From NCBI RefSeq assembly GCF_900638555.1, contig NZ_LR134525.1, positions 496,001 to 560,000 of the forward strand: 64,000 nucleotides of DNA, read 5' to 3'. The notes under the pieces are model-generated. The model was given only the letters and a program-made list of their open reading frames with translations. It did not search any database and was not told where the DNA came from. How positions within the stretch are numbered: position 1 is the first letter of the stretch; each line of letters begins with the position of its first letter. The translations under genes were made by a program, and so were the position numbers. Source of the stretch: Neisseria meningitidis. GTDB lineage: Bacteria > Pseudomonadota > Gammaproteobacteria > Burkholderiales > Neisseriaceae. Shown here piece by piece: positions 29,786-38,140 of the stretch.

Positions 29786-30582
29786 ATGAATCCAGCCCCC
29801 AAAAAACCTTCTCTTCTCTTCTCTTCTCTTCTCTTCTCTTCTCTTCTCTTCTCTTCTCTTCTCTTCTCTTCTCTTCCGCAGCGCAGGCGGCAAGTGAAGA
29901 CGGCAGCCGCAGCCCGTATTATGTGCAGGCGGATTTAGCCTACGCCGCCGAACGCATTACCCACGATTATCCGCAAGCAACCGGTGCAAACAACACAAGC
30001 ACAGTAAGCGATTATTTCAGAAACATCCGTACGCATTCCATCCACCCTCGGGTGTCGGTCGGCTACGATTTCGGCGACTGGAGGATAGCGGCAGATTATG
30101 CCAGTTACAGAAAATGGAAAGAAAGTAATTATTCTAAAAAAGTTACTGAATTTAAACACCAAAACGGCAACAAACAAGAAGACAAAACAGAACATCAGGG
30201 AAACGGCAGCTTCCACGCCACTTCTTCTCTCGGCTTATCCGCCATTTACGATTTCAAACTCAACGATAAATTCAAACCCTATATCGGCGTGCGCGTCGCC
30301 TACGGACACGTTAAACATCAGGTTCATTCAGTGGAAAGCAAAACCACGACTGTTACCACTAACAATGGAGGCCCTGTCCCACAAGGTCCGACCCCCAAAC
30401 CTGCCTATCACGAAAGCCACAGCATCAGCAGCGTGGGTCTTGGTGTCATCGCCGGTGTCGGTTTCGACATCACGCCCAAGCTGACCTTGGACACCGGATA
30501 CCGTTACCACAACTGGGGACGCTTGGAAAACACCCGCTTCAAAACCCACGAAGTCTCATTGGGCATGCGCTACCACTTCTGA
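29786..30582 (+). CDS. opa: Opacity protein Opa, phase-OFF
   Basis: The start ATG encodes [14 protein letters not shown], and the signal-peptide core is encoded by 13 CTCTT repeats. The mature frame ([28 protein letters not shown]...) is out of phase with the ATG: 12 or 15 repeats would align it, so the gene is OFF here and the ATG frame stops after 50 codons. The mature protein is an eight-stranded barrel of about 230 residues ending in SLGMRYHF. Variable loops fit the semivariable and two hypervariable regions (for example around [11 protein letters not shown] and [12 protein letters not shown]). Opa binds CEACAMs or heparan sulfate. Phase switching is by repeat slippage at constant transcription. 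Confidence 0.95.
29811..29875 (+). repeat. 13 x CTCTT phase-variation tract of opa
   Basis: Thirteen uninterrupted pentamers. Frame arithmetic between the ATG (29786) and the mature frame (for example codon at 29923) shows a +1/-1 mismatch. Confidence 0.97.
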
Positions 30583-30594
30583 TTCCCCGACACC

Positions 30595-30625
30595 GATGCC
30601 GTCTGAACCTTCAGACGGCATTTTT
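30595..30625 (+). terminator. DUS hairpin terminator after opa
   Basis: GATGCCGTCTGAA / TTCAGACGGCATTTTTT with a very short loop, 13 bp after the stop. Confidence 0.8.
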
Positions 30626-30654
30626 TACACAATTCCCACCGTTTCCCATCATTC

Positions 30655-31076
30655 CCGATACACCGTAATCTCGAAACCCGTCATTCCCGCGCAGGCGGGA
30701 ATCCAGACCTGTCCGCACAGAAACTTATCGGATAAAACGGTTTCTTTAGATTTTACGTCCTAGATTCCCACTTCCGTGGGAATGACGGTTCAGTTGCATT
30801 CCCGACAACAACGCAATCTCGAAACCCGTCATTCCTGCGCAGGCGGGAATCCAGACCTCCGACGCGGCGGGAATCTATCGGAAATGACTGAAACCCCGAG
30901 ATTCTAGATTCCCACTTCCGTGGGAATGACGATTCAGTTGCGTTCCGACAACACCGCAATCTCGAAACCCGTCATTCCCGCGCAGGCGGGAATCCAGACC
31001 CCTGACGCGGCGGGAATCTATCGGAAATGACTGAAACCCCGAGATTCTAGATTCCCACTTTCGTGGGAATGACGGT
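30655..31076. repeat. dRS3/NIME array
   Basis: Alternating ATTCCCGCGCAGGCGGGAAT and ATTCCCACTTCCGTGGGAAT type units at about 30682, 30765, 30831, 30909, 30973 and 31050. Two spacers of about 135-bp period are near-identical (30800-30935 and 30940-31075). No gene. Confidence 0.88.
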
Positions 31077-31085
31077 TCAGCAAGC

Positions 31086-31109
31086 GTAGGTCGGATACTT
31101 GTATCCGAC
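31086..31109 (+). repeat. REP-like element (GTAG + hairpin)
   Basis: GTAG followed by GTCGGATA-CTTG-TATCCGAC, a perfect 8-bp stem with a 4-base loop. This is the arrangement recognised by REP-associated transposases. Confidence 0.75.
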
Positions 31110-31160
31110 AAAACCTTTAACATTCCCATCATTGCAATCCATTGCAGCAATGCCCAAAAT

Positions 31161-31184
31161 GTCGAATTCAAGAATCCGACCTAC
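31161..31184 (-). repeat. REP-like element (GTAG + hairpin, minus strand)
   Basis: On the minus strand GTAG then GTCGGATT-CTTG-AATTCGAC (one G-T pair). It lies 23 bp before the transposase start and is inverted relative to the element at 31086. Confidence 0.7.
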
Positions 31185-31207
31185 AAAATCATTCCGAGCA
31201 TAATACT

Positions 31208-31698
31208 ATGAAATACCGTCGTTTTACCGCAATGGCGGCACTTACTTTTTTACGGTTGTAACCAATAAACGGCAGAAGATTTTGACCGATGATGCGGTGC
31301 GTTTGGCTTTACGGCAGGCGGTAATGGCGGTGCGCGAACGGTATCCGTTTGAAATTTTGGCATGGGTGTTGATGCCCGACCATCTGCATACCATATGGCG
31401 GCTGCCGGACAATGATTCTGCTTATTCGGAACGCTGGCGGCAGATCAAGCGGCACAGCCAATATTTAATCGGCGGCAATCTCAGGCTTTGGCAAAAACGC
31501 TTTTGGGAACATACTATCCGCGATGAGGCCGATTTTGCCTGCCATTTTGATTATCTGCATTTCAATCCGGTCAAACATGGCTATGTAGGACAAATTTCCG
31601 ATTGGGGGTTTTCTACGTTTCACCGTTATGTCAAACAGGGTATTTATCCGCATAATTGGGGTGGCGGCAATGCGGACTTTTCTATTGGATACGATTGA
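31208..31698 (+). pseudogene. REP-associated tyrosine transposase (RAYT), 5' frameshift
   Basis: Y1/HUH single-strand transposase of the RAYT (TnpA-REP) type, about 163 residues if joined. The ATG at 31208 reads MKYRRF and then shifts: a run of four T (31221-31224) needs a fifth to continue YRNGGTYFFTVVTNKRQKILT into the long frame. The HUH motif is MPDHLHTIW (two His two apart); the catalytic-Tyr helix is in CHFDYLHFNPVKHGYV. The final GGGNADFSIGYD is intact. REP-like hairpins lie on both sides, the layout of a RAYT with its own substrates. Confidence 0.8.
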
Positions 31699-31704
31699 AG
31701 TAAT

Positions 31705-31728
31705 GTCGGATTTGAGAATCCGACCTAC
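31705..31728 (-). repeat. REP-like element downstream of the RAYT
   Basis: On the minus strand GTAG then GTCGGATT-CTCA-AATCCGAC, a perfect 8-bp stem, 6 bp after the transposase stop. Confidence 0.75.
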
Positions 31729-31730
31729 GG

Positions 31731-32255
31731 AAAACTGAAAGAGCATCGGCTGCAGGACGGCATTATGCGCAAAGCCTGCCGCAACCGTCCGCTGGCGGAA
31801 GTGCAAACCAAACGTAACCGATATTTGTCGAAAACCCGTTATAGTGGATTAAATTTAAATCAGGACAAGGCGACGAAGCCGCAGACAGTACAAATAGTAC
31901 GGCAAGGCGAGGCAACGCCGTACTGGTTTAAATTTAATCCACTATATGTGGTCGAACAGAGCTTCGGTACGCTGCACCGCAAATTCCGCTACGCCCGGGC
32001 AGCCTATTTCGGACTGATTAAAGTGAGTGCGCAAAGCCATCTGAAGGCGATGTGTTTGAACCTGTTGAAAGCCGCCAACAGGCTAAGTGCGCCCGCTGCC
32101 GCCTAAAAGGCAGCCCGGATGCCTGATTATCGGGTATCCGGGGAGGATTAAGGGGGTATTTGGGTAAAATTAGGAGGTATCTGGGGCGAAAACAGCTGAA
32201 AACCTGTGTTGGGGTTTCGGCTGTCGGGAGGGAAAGGAATTTTGCAAAGGCCTCA
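31731..32255 (+). mobile_element. IS5-family (IS1106-like) remnant interrupted by a Correia element
   Basis: Only the C-terminal transposase part survives: [19 protein letters not shown]...YLSKTRY, then after the Correia insertion [23 protein letters not shown]...[10 protein letters not shown], stop at about 32106. The IS right end is GGAATTTTGCAAAGGCCTC (32237-32255), matching IS1106/IS1655 ends apart from one base. The left part is missing. The inserted element splits the codon TAT and duplicates TA. Confidence 0.85.
31840..31946. repeat. Correia element (short, 107 bp) inside the IS remnant
   Basis: TATAGTGGATTAAATTTAAA and TTTAAATTTAATCCACTATA ends with the central part of the long class deleted. 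Removing it with one TA restores the transposase frame CGT-TAT-GTG. Confidence 0.95.
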
Positions 32256-32258
32256 AGA

Positions 32259-32331
32259 TATAGTGGATTAAATTTAAATTAGTACGGTAAGACGAGGCAA
32301 CGCTGTACTGGTTTAAATTTAATCTACTATA
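32259..32331. repeat. Minimal Correia element (73 bp)
   Basis: Both inverted repeats with almost no centre. It lies 3 bp beyond the IS right end. Confidence 0.85.
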
Positions 32332-32607
32332 TTTCCGCCTGCTGCCGCCCGAAAAGCGTGATGCGCTGATGGTGCTGCTGCATAATCCGGACGACGGATA
32401 GCCGGTGAAAACGGGAAATGTCCGGGCGGTGTTGTCTGTGCCTGTTTGGACAAGCGTTCTTGAGAGCGGTAAAATCGGAGTTTGCCCGAAAAGGGCAGGG
32501 CGATATGCCGTGCTTGGATTTTGTGCGCGGTTTTTCGCGTTGGAAGCAATCATCTCTGTTTGAATATTTAATGCCGTCTGAAACGTCCGGACGCGCCCCC
32601 GTTCCCT
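32332..32607. other. Gene-poor stretch before the transglycosylase gene
   Basis: Fragments of open frame (FRLLPPEKRDALMVLLHNP; FVRGFSRWKQSSLFEYL) look like pieces of decayed genes I cannot name. A DUS lies at 32572-32582. Confidence 0.35.
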
Positions 32608-33231
32608 ATGAAAAAACCGACCGATACCCTACCCGTCAATCTGCAACGCCGCCGCCTATTGTGTGCTGCCGGCGCGCTGTTGCTCAGCCCGCTGGCACAA
32701 GCCGGCGCGCAACGTGAAGAAACGCTTGCCGACGATGTGGCTTCCGTGATGAGGAGCTCTGTCGGCAGCATAAATCCGCCGAGGCTGGTGTTCGACAATC
32801 CGAAAGAGGGCGAGCGTTGGCTGTCCGCGATGTCTGCTCGGTTGGCAAGGTTCGTCCCCGATGAGGAGGAGCGGCGCAGGCTGCTGGTCAATATCCAGTA
32901 CGAAAGCAGCCGGGCCGGTTTGGATACGCAGATTGTGTTGGGGCTGATTGAGGTGGAAAGCGCGTTCCGCCAGTATGCAATCAGCGGTGTCGGCGCGCGC
33001 GGCCTGATGCAGGTTATGCCGTTTTGGAAAAACTACATCGGCAAACCGGCGCACAACCTGTTCGACATCCGCACCAACCTGCGTTACGGCTGTACCATCC
33101 TGCGCCATTACCGGAATCTTGAAAAAGGCAACATCGTCCGCGCACTCGCCCGTTTTAACGGTAGCCTCGGCAGCAATAAATATCCGAACGCCGTTTTGGG
33201 CGCGTGGCGCAACCGCTGGCAGTGGCGTTGA
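32608..33231 (+). CDS. SLT-domain lytic transglycosylase (periplasmic)
   Basis: 207 residues. The N-terminus RRRLLCAAGALLLSPLAQAGA is an export signal with a twin-Arg-like start. The SLT domain spans about 85-205: IEVESAFRQYAISGVGARGLMQVMP gives the catalytic Glu (ES), the GARGLMQVMP motif and Gln; NLRYGCTILRHY and ALARFNGSLG follow. It cleaves peptidoglycan to 1,6-anhydro products. The YPNAVLGAWRNRWQW end departs from the usual Y.....Y pattern. It is one of several neisserial LTs; I do not assign the ltg letter. Confidence 0.85.
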   Translation: MKKPTDTLPVNLQRRRLLCAAGALLLSPLAQAGAQREETLADDVASVMRSSVGSINPPRLVFDNPKEGERWLSAMSARLARFVPDEEERRRLLVNIQYESSRAGLDTQIVLGLIEVESAFRQYAISGVGARGLMQVMPFWKNYIGKPAHNLFDIRTNLRYGCTILRHYRNLEKGNIVRALARFNGSLGSNKYPNAVLGAWRNRWQWR

Positions 33232-33338
33232 TTTTGAACCCGCGCCGCAACCGAAATACGGCGAATCCTGTATAATCCGAAAATCTGTTCACTGGAAGTT
33301 CAGACGGCATTGCAACTGTTGATGCCGTCTGAAAAAAT

Positions 33339-34724
33339 ATGATGGCAAGAGATAACCGCATCCAAATGTTTCCGCACGAATGGCGCGCCAGTACGACGCT
33401 TTCCGGCGTGTACGCGCTGCGTATGCTGGGTATGTTCCTCGTGCTGCCCGTATTGGCGGTGTATGCCGCCTCGCTGCCCGGCGCGGAAGGCAACAAAACG
33501 CTGGTCGGGCTGGCAATGGGCATTTACGGGCTGACGCAGGCTCTGCTGCAACTGCCTTTGGGCATCGCTTCCGACAAGTTCGGGCGCAAGAAAACCATTT
33601 ATGTCGGGCTGATTGTGTTTGCAGCGGGCAGCTTCCTTGCCGCCGCCGCCGATACGCTGCCCATGCTGGTCGCCGCACGCGCCATACAGGGTGCGGGAGC
33701 GGTCAGTGCGGCGGTTACCGCGCTGCTGGCGGATTTGACGCGCGACGGCGTACGTACCCGCGCGATGGCGATGATCGGTTTGAGTATCGGTCTGACGTTT
33801 TCGGTCAGCCTCGTCGTTGCCCCTGTGATTGCCGACGCGGTGGGCGTACGCGGCTTGTTTCTGCTGACCGGTATTTTGACCGTTGCCAGTATCGGCGTGG
33901 TGGCGTGGATGACTCCCGACCCGGAGGTTTCCAAGCTGCACGAAGATACGCAGGCGCAGCCTTCGCGCATAGGCGAAGTTTTGAAAAACCGTAGGCTGCT
34001 GACGCTCGATTTCGGCATTTTCGCCCTGCACGCCGCGCAAATGGCATTGTTTACCGCGCTGCCTTTTGCGATGACGCAGCTCGGTTTGGAAAAAATCCAG
34101 CATTGGAAAGTCTATCTGCCCTCGACCATTACGGGCTTGGTGGTGATGGTTCCGCTGATTATCGTCGGCGAGACGCGCAACAAGCTCAAACAGGTTTTTA
34201 TCTTGGGCATCGCCTGCATCGCGGCGGCACAGCTCGGTTTGCTGTCCGGTATGCGCTCGGTAGGCTTGATTACCGCTTATTTGGTTGTTTACTTTATCGG
34301 TTTTAATGTGTTGGAAGCGAGCCTGCCGTCTATGGTTTCCAAAATCGCGCCGTCCGACCTGAAGGGTACGGCGATGGGCGTGTACAACACGATGCAGTCG
34401 CTCGGACTGTTTGCCGGCGGCGTGGCAGGCGGTTTGCTGTTTCAAAAATACGGCTTTTCCGGCGTGTTTGCCTTTTGCAGCATATTGATGCTGCTGTGGC
34501 TGGTGATTGCCGTTTTATCGCCTGCGCCCAAGCCCGTCAAAAACCTCAGTTACCCTGTCGGCGGCGTGTGGCAGGTCAATCAGGAAGTGTTATACCGCGC
34601 CTTGTCGGAGCTTGAGGGTGTGGAAGACATCGGTTTCAGTTTCGACGGGCAGACCGTCTATCTCAAAGTGTTGCAGAAGGGTTTCGATCAGGCTGCCGCT
34701 GAAAAAATCATCACAGGAGTTTAA
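33339..34724 (+). CDS. MFS transporter with C-terminal YAM-like domain (YajR type)
   Basis: 461 residues. Twelve membrane segments lie in residues 20-395; the MFS motif A is in GIASDKFGRKKTIYVGL near 66. A soluble C-terminal domain of about 65 residues (YPVGGVWQVNQEVLYRALSELEGVEDIGFSF...) resembles the ferredoxin-like YAM domain of E. coli YajR, whose substrate is unknown. The ssb ATG follows 3 bp after its stop, so the two genes are probably co-transcribed. Confidence 0.88.
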   Translation: MMARDNRIQMFPHEWRASTTLSGVYALRMLGMFLVLPVLAVYAASLPGAEGNKTLVGLAMGIYGLTQALLQLPLGIASDKFGRKKTIYVGLIVFAAGSFLAAAADTLPMLVAARAIQGAGAVSAAVTALLADLTRDGVRTRAMAMIGLSIGLTFSVSLVVAPVIADAVGVRGLFLLTGILTVASIGVVAWMTPDPEVSKLHEDTQAQPSRIGEVLKNRRLLTLDFGIFALHAAQMALFTALPFAMTQLGLEKIQHWKVYLPSTITGLVVMVPLIIVGETRNKLKQVFILGIACIAAAQLGLLSGMRSVGLITAYLVVYFIGFNVLEASLPSMVSKIAPSDLKGTAMGVYNTMQSLGLFAGGVAGGLLFQKYGFSGVFAFCSILMLLWLVIAVLSPAPKPVKNLSYPVGGVWQVNQEVLYRALSELEGVEDIGFSFDGQTVYLKVLQKGFDQAAAEKIITGV

Positions 34725-34727
34725 AAA

Positions 34728-35252
34728 ATGTCATTGAACAAAGTTATCCTTATCGGCCGCCTCGGACGCGATCCCGAAGTGCGCTATATGCCCAACGGCG
34801 AGGCGGTGTGTAATTTCAGCGTCGCCACCAGCGAAACTTGGAACGACCGCAACGGCCAACGTGTAGAGCGTACTGAGTGGCACAACATCACGATGTACCG
34901 CAAACTGGCGGAAATTGCCGGGCAATACCTCAAAAAAGGCGGGCTGGTTTATCTGGAAGGCAGAATCCAAAGCCGCAAATACCAAGGCAAAGACGGCATC
35001 GAACGCACCGCTTACGATATTGTCGCCAACGAAATGAAAATGTTGGGCGGGCGCAATGAAAACAGCGGCGGTGCGCCTTACGAGGAAGGTTACGGTCAGA
35101 GTCAGGAGGCTTACCAACGCCCCGCACAGCAAAGCCGGCAGCCCGCCTCCGACGCGCCGTCCCATCCCCAAGAAGCACCAGCCGCGCCGCGCCGCCAACC
35201 CGTGCCTGCCGCCGCCCCGGTCGAGGATATTGACGACGACATCCCGTTCTGA
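34728..35252 (+). CDS. ssb: Single-stranded DNA-binding protein
   Basis: 174 residues. OB fold in 1-110 ([35 protein letters not shown]), a Gln/Pro/Ala-rich flexible linker and the acidic tip DIDDDIPF that recruits repair and replication partners. It binds single-stranded DNA in replication, repair and natural transformation. A strong terminator follows. Confidence 0.97.
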   Translation: MSLNKVILIGRLGRDPEVRYMPNGEAVCNFSVATSETWNDRNGQRVERTEWHNITMYRKLAEIAGQYLKKGGLVYLEGRIQSRKYQGKDGIERTAYDIVANEMKMLGGRNENSGGAPYEEGYGQSQEAYQRPAQQSRQPASDAPSHPQEAPAAPRRQPVPAAAPVEDIDDDIPF

Positions 35253-35623
35253 ATTTTACGGCCGGACATCCTCGCAGAGGGAAATCATAAAGGACGGAGA
35301 AACCTTAAACCTTACGGGGCAGGGTTTCTCTTTTTTGCATCCGAGCCGGCTTGTTGCCGCCCCTTGCGTTGGGCGGAACGTTGCGATTGCGCCGTTCGGG
35401 CGTTTTGAGGCAGTGATGCCTGCCGCACGTCCCCGCTGTTTTCAGACGGCATTTTAAAATTCAGGCGGTGTTTCCAAATAGCGCGAAGCAATAGTCGGGC
35501 TTCAGCCGGTTTGTTTGAAATCAAAGGGTTGGAATCAAACGTCAAACGCTTGAACCATCATTGCCCGATGCGGCAAACCGGCATCGTCCGGCAATACGGT
35601 TGTTTAAAAATAGGAAAATCAGG
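35253..35623. other. Intergenic region after ssb
   Basis: 371 bp. It holds the ssb terminator and one DUS (about 35442-35453). The rest is featureless. Confidence 0.55.
35297..35336 (+). terminator. Rho-independent terminator of ssb
   Basis: GAGAAACC / GGTTTCTC stem followed by T6. Confidence 0.85.
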
Positions 35624-36547
35624 ATGGAAAACCAAAGGCCGCTCCTAGGCTTCGCGTTGGCACTTTTGGCGGCGATGACGTGGGGAACGCTGCCGATTGC
35701 CGTGCGGCAGGTATTGAAGTTTGTCGATGCGCCGACGCTGGTGTGGGTGCGTTTTACCGTGGCGGCGGCGGTATTGTTTGTTTTGCTGGCATTGGGCGGG
35801 CGGCTGCCGAAGTGGCGGGATTTTTCTTGGTGCTCATTCAGGCTGCTGCTGCTCGGCGTGGCGGGCATTTCGGCAAACTTTGTGCTGATTGCCCAAGGGC
35901 TGCATTATATTTCGCCGACCACGACGCAGGTTTTGTGGCAGATTTCGCCGTTTACGATGATTGTTGTCGGTGTGTTGGTGTTTAAAGACCGGATGACTGC
36001 CGCTCAGAAAATCGGCTTGGTTTTGCTGCTTGCCGGTTTGCTTATGTTTTTTAACGATAAATTCGGCGAGTTGTCGGGTTTGGGCGCGTATGCGAAGGGC
36101 GTGTTGCTGTGTGCGGCAGGCAGTATGGCATGGGTGTGTTATGCCGTGGCGCAAAAGCTGCTGTCGGCGCAATTCGGGCCGCAACAGATTCTGCTGTTGA
36201 TTTATGCGGCAAGTGCCGCCGTGTTCCTGCCGTTTGCCGAACTGGCACACATCGGAAGTTTGGACGGTACGTTGGCGTGGGTTTGTTTTGCGTATTGCTG
36301 CTTGAATACGTTAATCGGTTACGGCTCGTTCGGCGAGGCGTTGAAACATTGGGAGGCTTCCAAAGTCAGCGCGGTAACAACCTTGCTCCCCGTGTTTACC
36401 GTAATATTTTCTTTGCTCGGGCATTATGTGATGCCTGATACTTTTGCCGCGCCGGATATGAACGGTTTGGGTTATGCCGGCGCACTGGTCGTGGTCGGGG
36501 GTGCGGTTACGGCGGCGGTGGGGGACAGGCTGTTCAAACGCCGCTAG
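35624..36547 (+). CDS. EamA-family (DMT) permease
   Basis: 307 residues with ten hydrophobic helices in two EamA repeats (about 8-140 and 155-300). The ATG at 35624 (MENQRPLLGF) follows AGG and starts directly before helix 1; the in-frame upstream extension is basic and unlikely. Metabolite exporter of unknown substrate. Confidence 0.85.
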   Translation: MENQRPLLGFALALLAAMTWGTLPIAVRQVLKFVDAPTLVWVRFTVAAAVLFVLLALGGRLPKWRDFSWCSFRLLLLGVAGISANFVLIAQGLHYISPTTTQVLWQISPFTMIVVGVLVFKDRMTAAQKIGLVLLLAGLLMFFNDKFGELSGLGAYAKGVLLCAAGSMAWVCYAVAQKLLSAQFGPQQILLLIYAASAAVFLPFAELAHIGSLDGTLAWVCFAYCCLNTLIGYGSFGEALKHWEASKVSAVTTLLPVFTVIFSLLGHYVMPDTFAAPDMNGLGYAGALVVVGGAVTAAVGDRLFKRR

Positions 36548-36561
36548 TTCGCAGGCAACGG

Positions 36562-36597
36562 AAAATGCCGTCCGAACGAGGTTTCAGACGGCATTTT
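36562..36597. terminator. Bidirectional DUS terminator between the EamA gene and fumC
   Basis: AAAATGCCGTCCGAAC / GTTTCAGACGGCATTTT between convergent genes; one half is a variant uptake sequence. Confidence 0.75.
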
Positions 36598-36611
36598 ATT
36601 TGAGGGAAAGA

Positions 36612-38000
36612 TTAGCGCGGATGAACCATATCGGCAGGAACGACCAGTTCGTCAAATTCTTCGCCCGTCAGCAAGCCCAACTCAACGGCGGTTTCGCGCA
36701 ACGATTTGTTGTTTTTGTAGGCGGTTTTGGCGACTTTGGCGGCGTTTTCGTAACCGATTTTGCGGTTTAACGCGGTAACGAGCATCAGGGAATGGTGCAG
36801 GAAATAGTCGATTTTTTCCGGTACGGGTTCAATGCCGACGGCGCAGTGTTCGTTGAAGCTGTTGCACGCGTCGCCCAACAGGCGGATGGATTGCAAGAGG
36901 TTGTAGGCGATGACGGGCATATAGACGTTCAGCTCGAAATTGCCCGACGCGCCCGCCATACCGATGGTAACGTCGTTGCCGAACACTTGGCAGCACACCA
37001 TGGTCATCGCTTCGCATTGGGTCGGGTTGACTTTGCCCGGCATGATGGACGAACCCGGCTCGTTTTCGGGGATTTTGATTTCGCCCAAACCGCAGCGCGG
37101 GCCGCTTGCCAGCCAGCGGATGTCGTTGGCGATTTTATTCAGGCTTGCCGCCAGCGTTTTCAATGCGCCCGAAGCGGCAACGGCGGCATCGCGTCCGCCC
37201 AAGGCTTCAAATTTGTTCGGCGCGCTGACAAACGGCAAGCCGGACAATTCGGCGAGTTTGGCGGCGGCTTTTTCGGCGTATTCGGGATGGCTGTTCAAAC
37301 CCGTGCCGACCGCCGTACCGCCCAAAGCAAGTTCATACAAGTCTTTAAGCGCGTCGTTCAGACGGCCTAAGCCGTGGTCGAGCTGGGAAACGTAGCCGGA
37401 AAATTCTTGGCCTAAAGTCAGCGGCGTCGCGTCCTGCAAGTGGGTGCGGCCGATTTTGACGATAGGGGCGAAGGCTTGGGCTTTTTTGTCCAAGGTGTCG
37501 CGCAGGGCTTTTACGGCGGGGATGAGGTGGCGGTTGATTTCAATCGCGGCGGCAACGTGGATAGCGGTCGGGAATGCGTCGTTGGTCGATTGCGCGTGGT
37601 TCACATGGTCGTTGGGATGGACGGGCTGATACGCCGCCAAACCCGTACCGGCGATTTCGTTGGCGCGGTTCGCCAGCACTTCGTTCATGTTCATATTGGA
37701 CTGCGTGCCGGAGCCGGTCTGCCAAACCACTAAAGGAAACTGTCCGTCGAGCTTGCCGTTCAACACATCATCCGCCGCCTGCGTAATCAAATCCGCCTGT
37801 TCCGGCTTAATCCTGCCGAGGGAAACATTGGTCGCGGCAGCGGCTTTTTTCACCAACGCCAAAGCATAAATCAGCGGCTGCGGCAGGGTTTCGCCGCCGA
37901 TTTTGAAATTGTTGCGGCTGCGCTGGGTCTGCGCGCCCCAATAGGCTTCGGACGGGACTTCGACATTGCCCATGGTGTCGTGTTCGGTGCGAGTGTTCAT
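36612..38000 (-). CDS. fumC: Class II fumarate hydratase
   Basis: 462 residues. The fumarase/aspartase signature [13 protein letters not shown] (catalytic Ser loop) is near residue 318, [14 protein letters not shown] near 97 and the B-site region [18 protein letters not shown] near 128. It converts fumarate to malate in the TCA cycle and needs no iron. Start: [22 protein letters not shown] at 38000 with AAGGAGAAACGT upstream; the longer frame beyond is antisense to tkt. Confidence 0.96.
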   Translation of the reverse strand: MNTRTEHDTMGNVEVPSEAYWGAQTQRSRNNFKIGGETLPQPLIYALALVKKAAAATNVSLGRIKPEQADLITQAADDVLNGKLDGQFPLVVWQTGSGTQSNMNMNEVLANRANEIAGTGLAAYQPVHPNDHVNHAQSTNDAFPTAIHVAAAIEINRHLIPAVKALRDTLDKKAQAFAPIVKIGRTHLQDATPLTLGQEFSGYVSQLDHGLGRLNDALKDLYELALGGTAVGTGLNSHPEYAEKAAAKLAELSGLPFVSAPNKFEALGGRDAAVAASGALKTLAASLNKIANDIRWLASGPRCGLGEIKIPENEPGSSIMPGKVNPTQCEAMTMVCCQVFGNDVTIGMAGASGNFELNVYMPVIAYNLLQSIRLLGDACNSFNEHCAVGIEPVPEKIDYFLHHSLMLVTALNRKIGYENAAKVAKTAYKNNKSLRETAVELGLLTGEEFDELVVPADMVHPR

Positions 38001-38093
38001 ACGTTTCTCCTTTTGAAATGTGAATAAGAGTGATTCGCAAATATTATAATGGAGATTGGTGGAATGAGGAAGCATCAAGGCGGGAGGGCAAAA

Positions 38094-38127
38094 AAATGCC
38101 GTCTGAAAAGCGTTCAGACGGCATTTG
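38094..38127. terminator. DUS hairpin terminator after tkt
   Basis: AAAAATGCCGTCTGAA / TTCAGACGGCATTTG, 14 bp beyond the tkt stop. Confidence 0.8.
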
Positions 38128-38140
38128 TTTAGGAGTGGGG

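Noticed and set aside
33300..34445. 381-codon ORF antisense to the YajR-like transporter
   Set aside because: His/Arg/Gln-rich antisense translation of hydrophobic codons; no start context.
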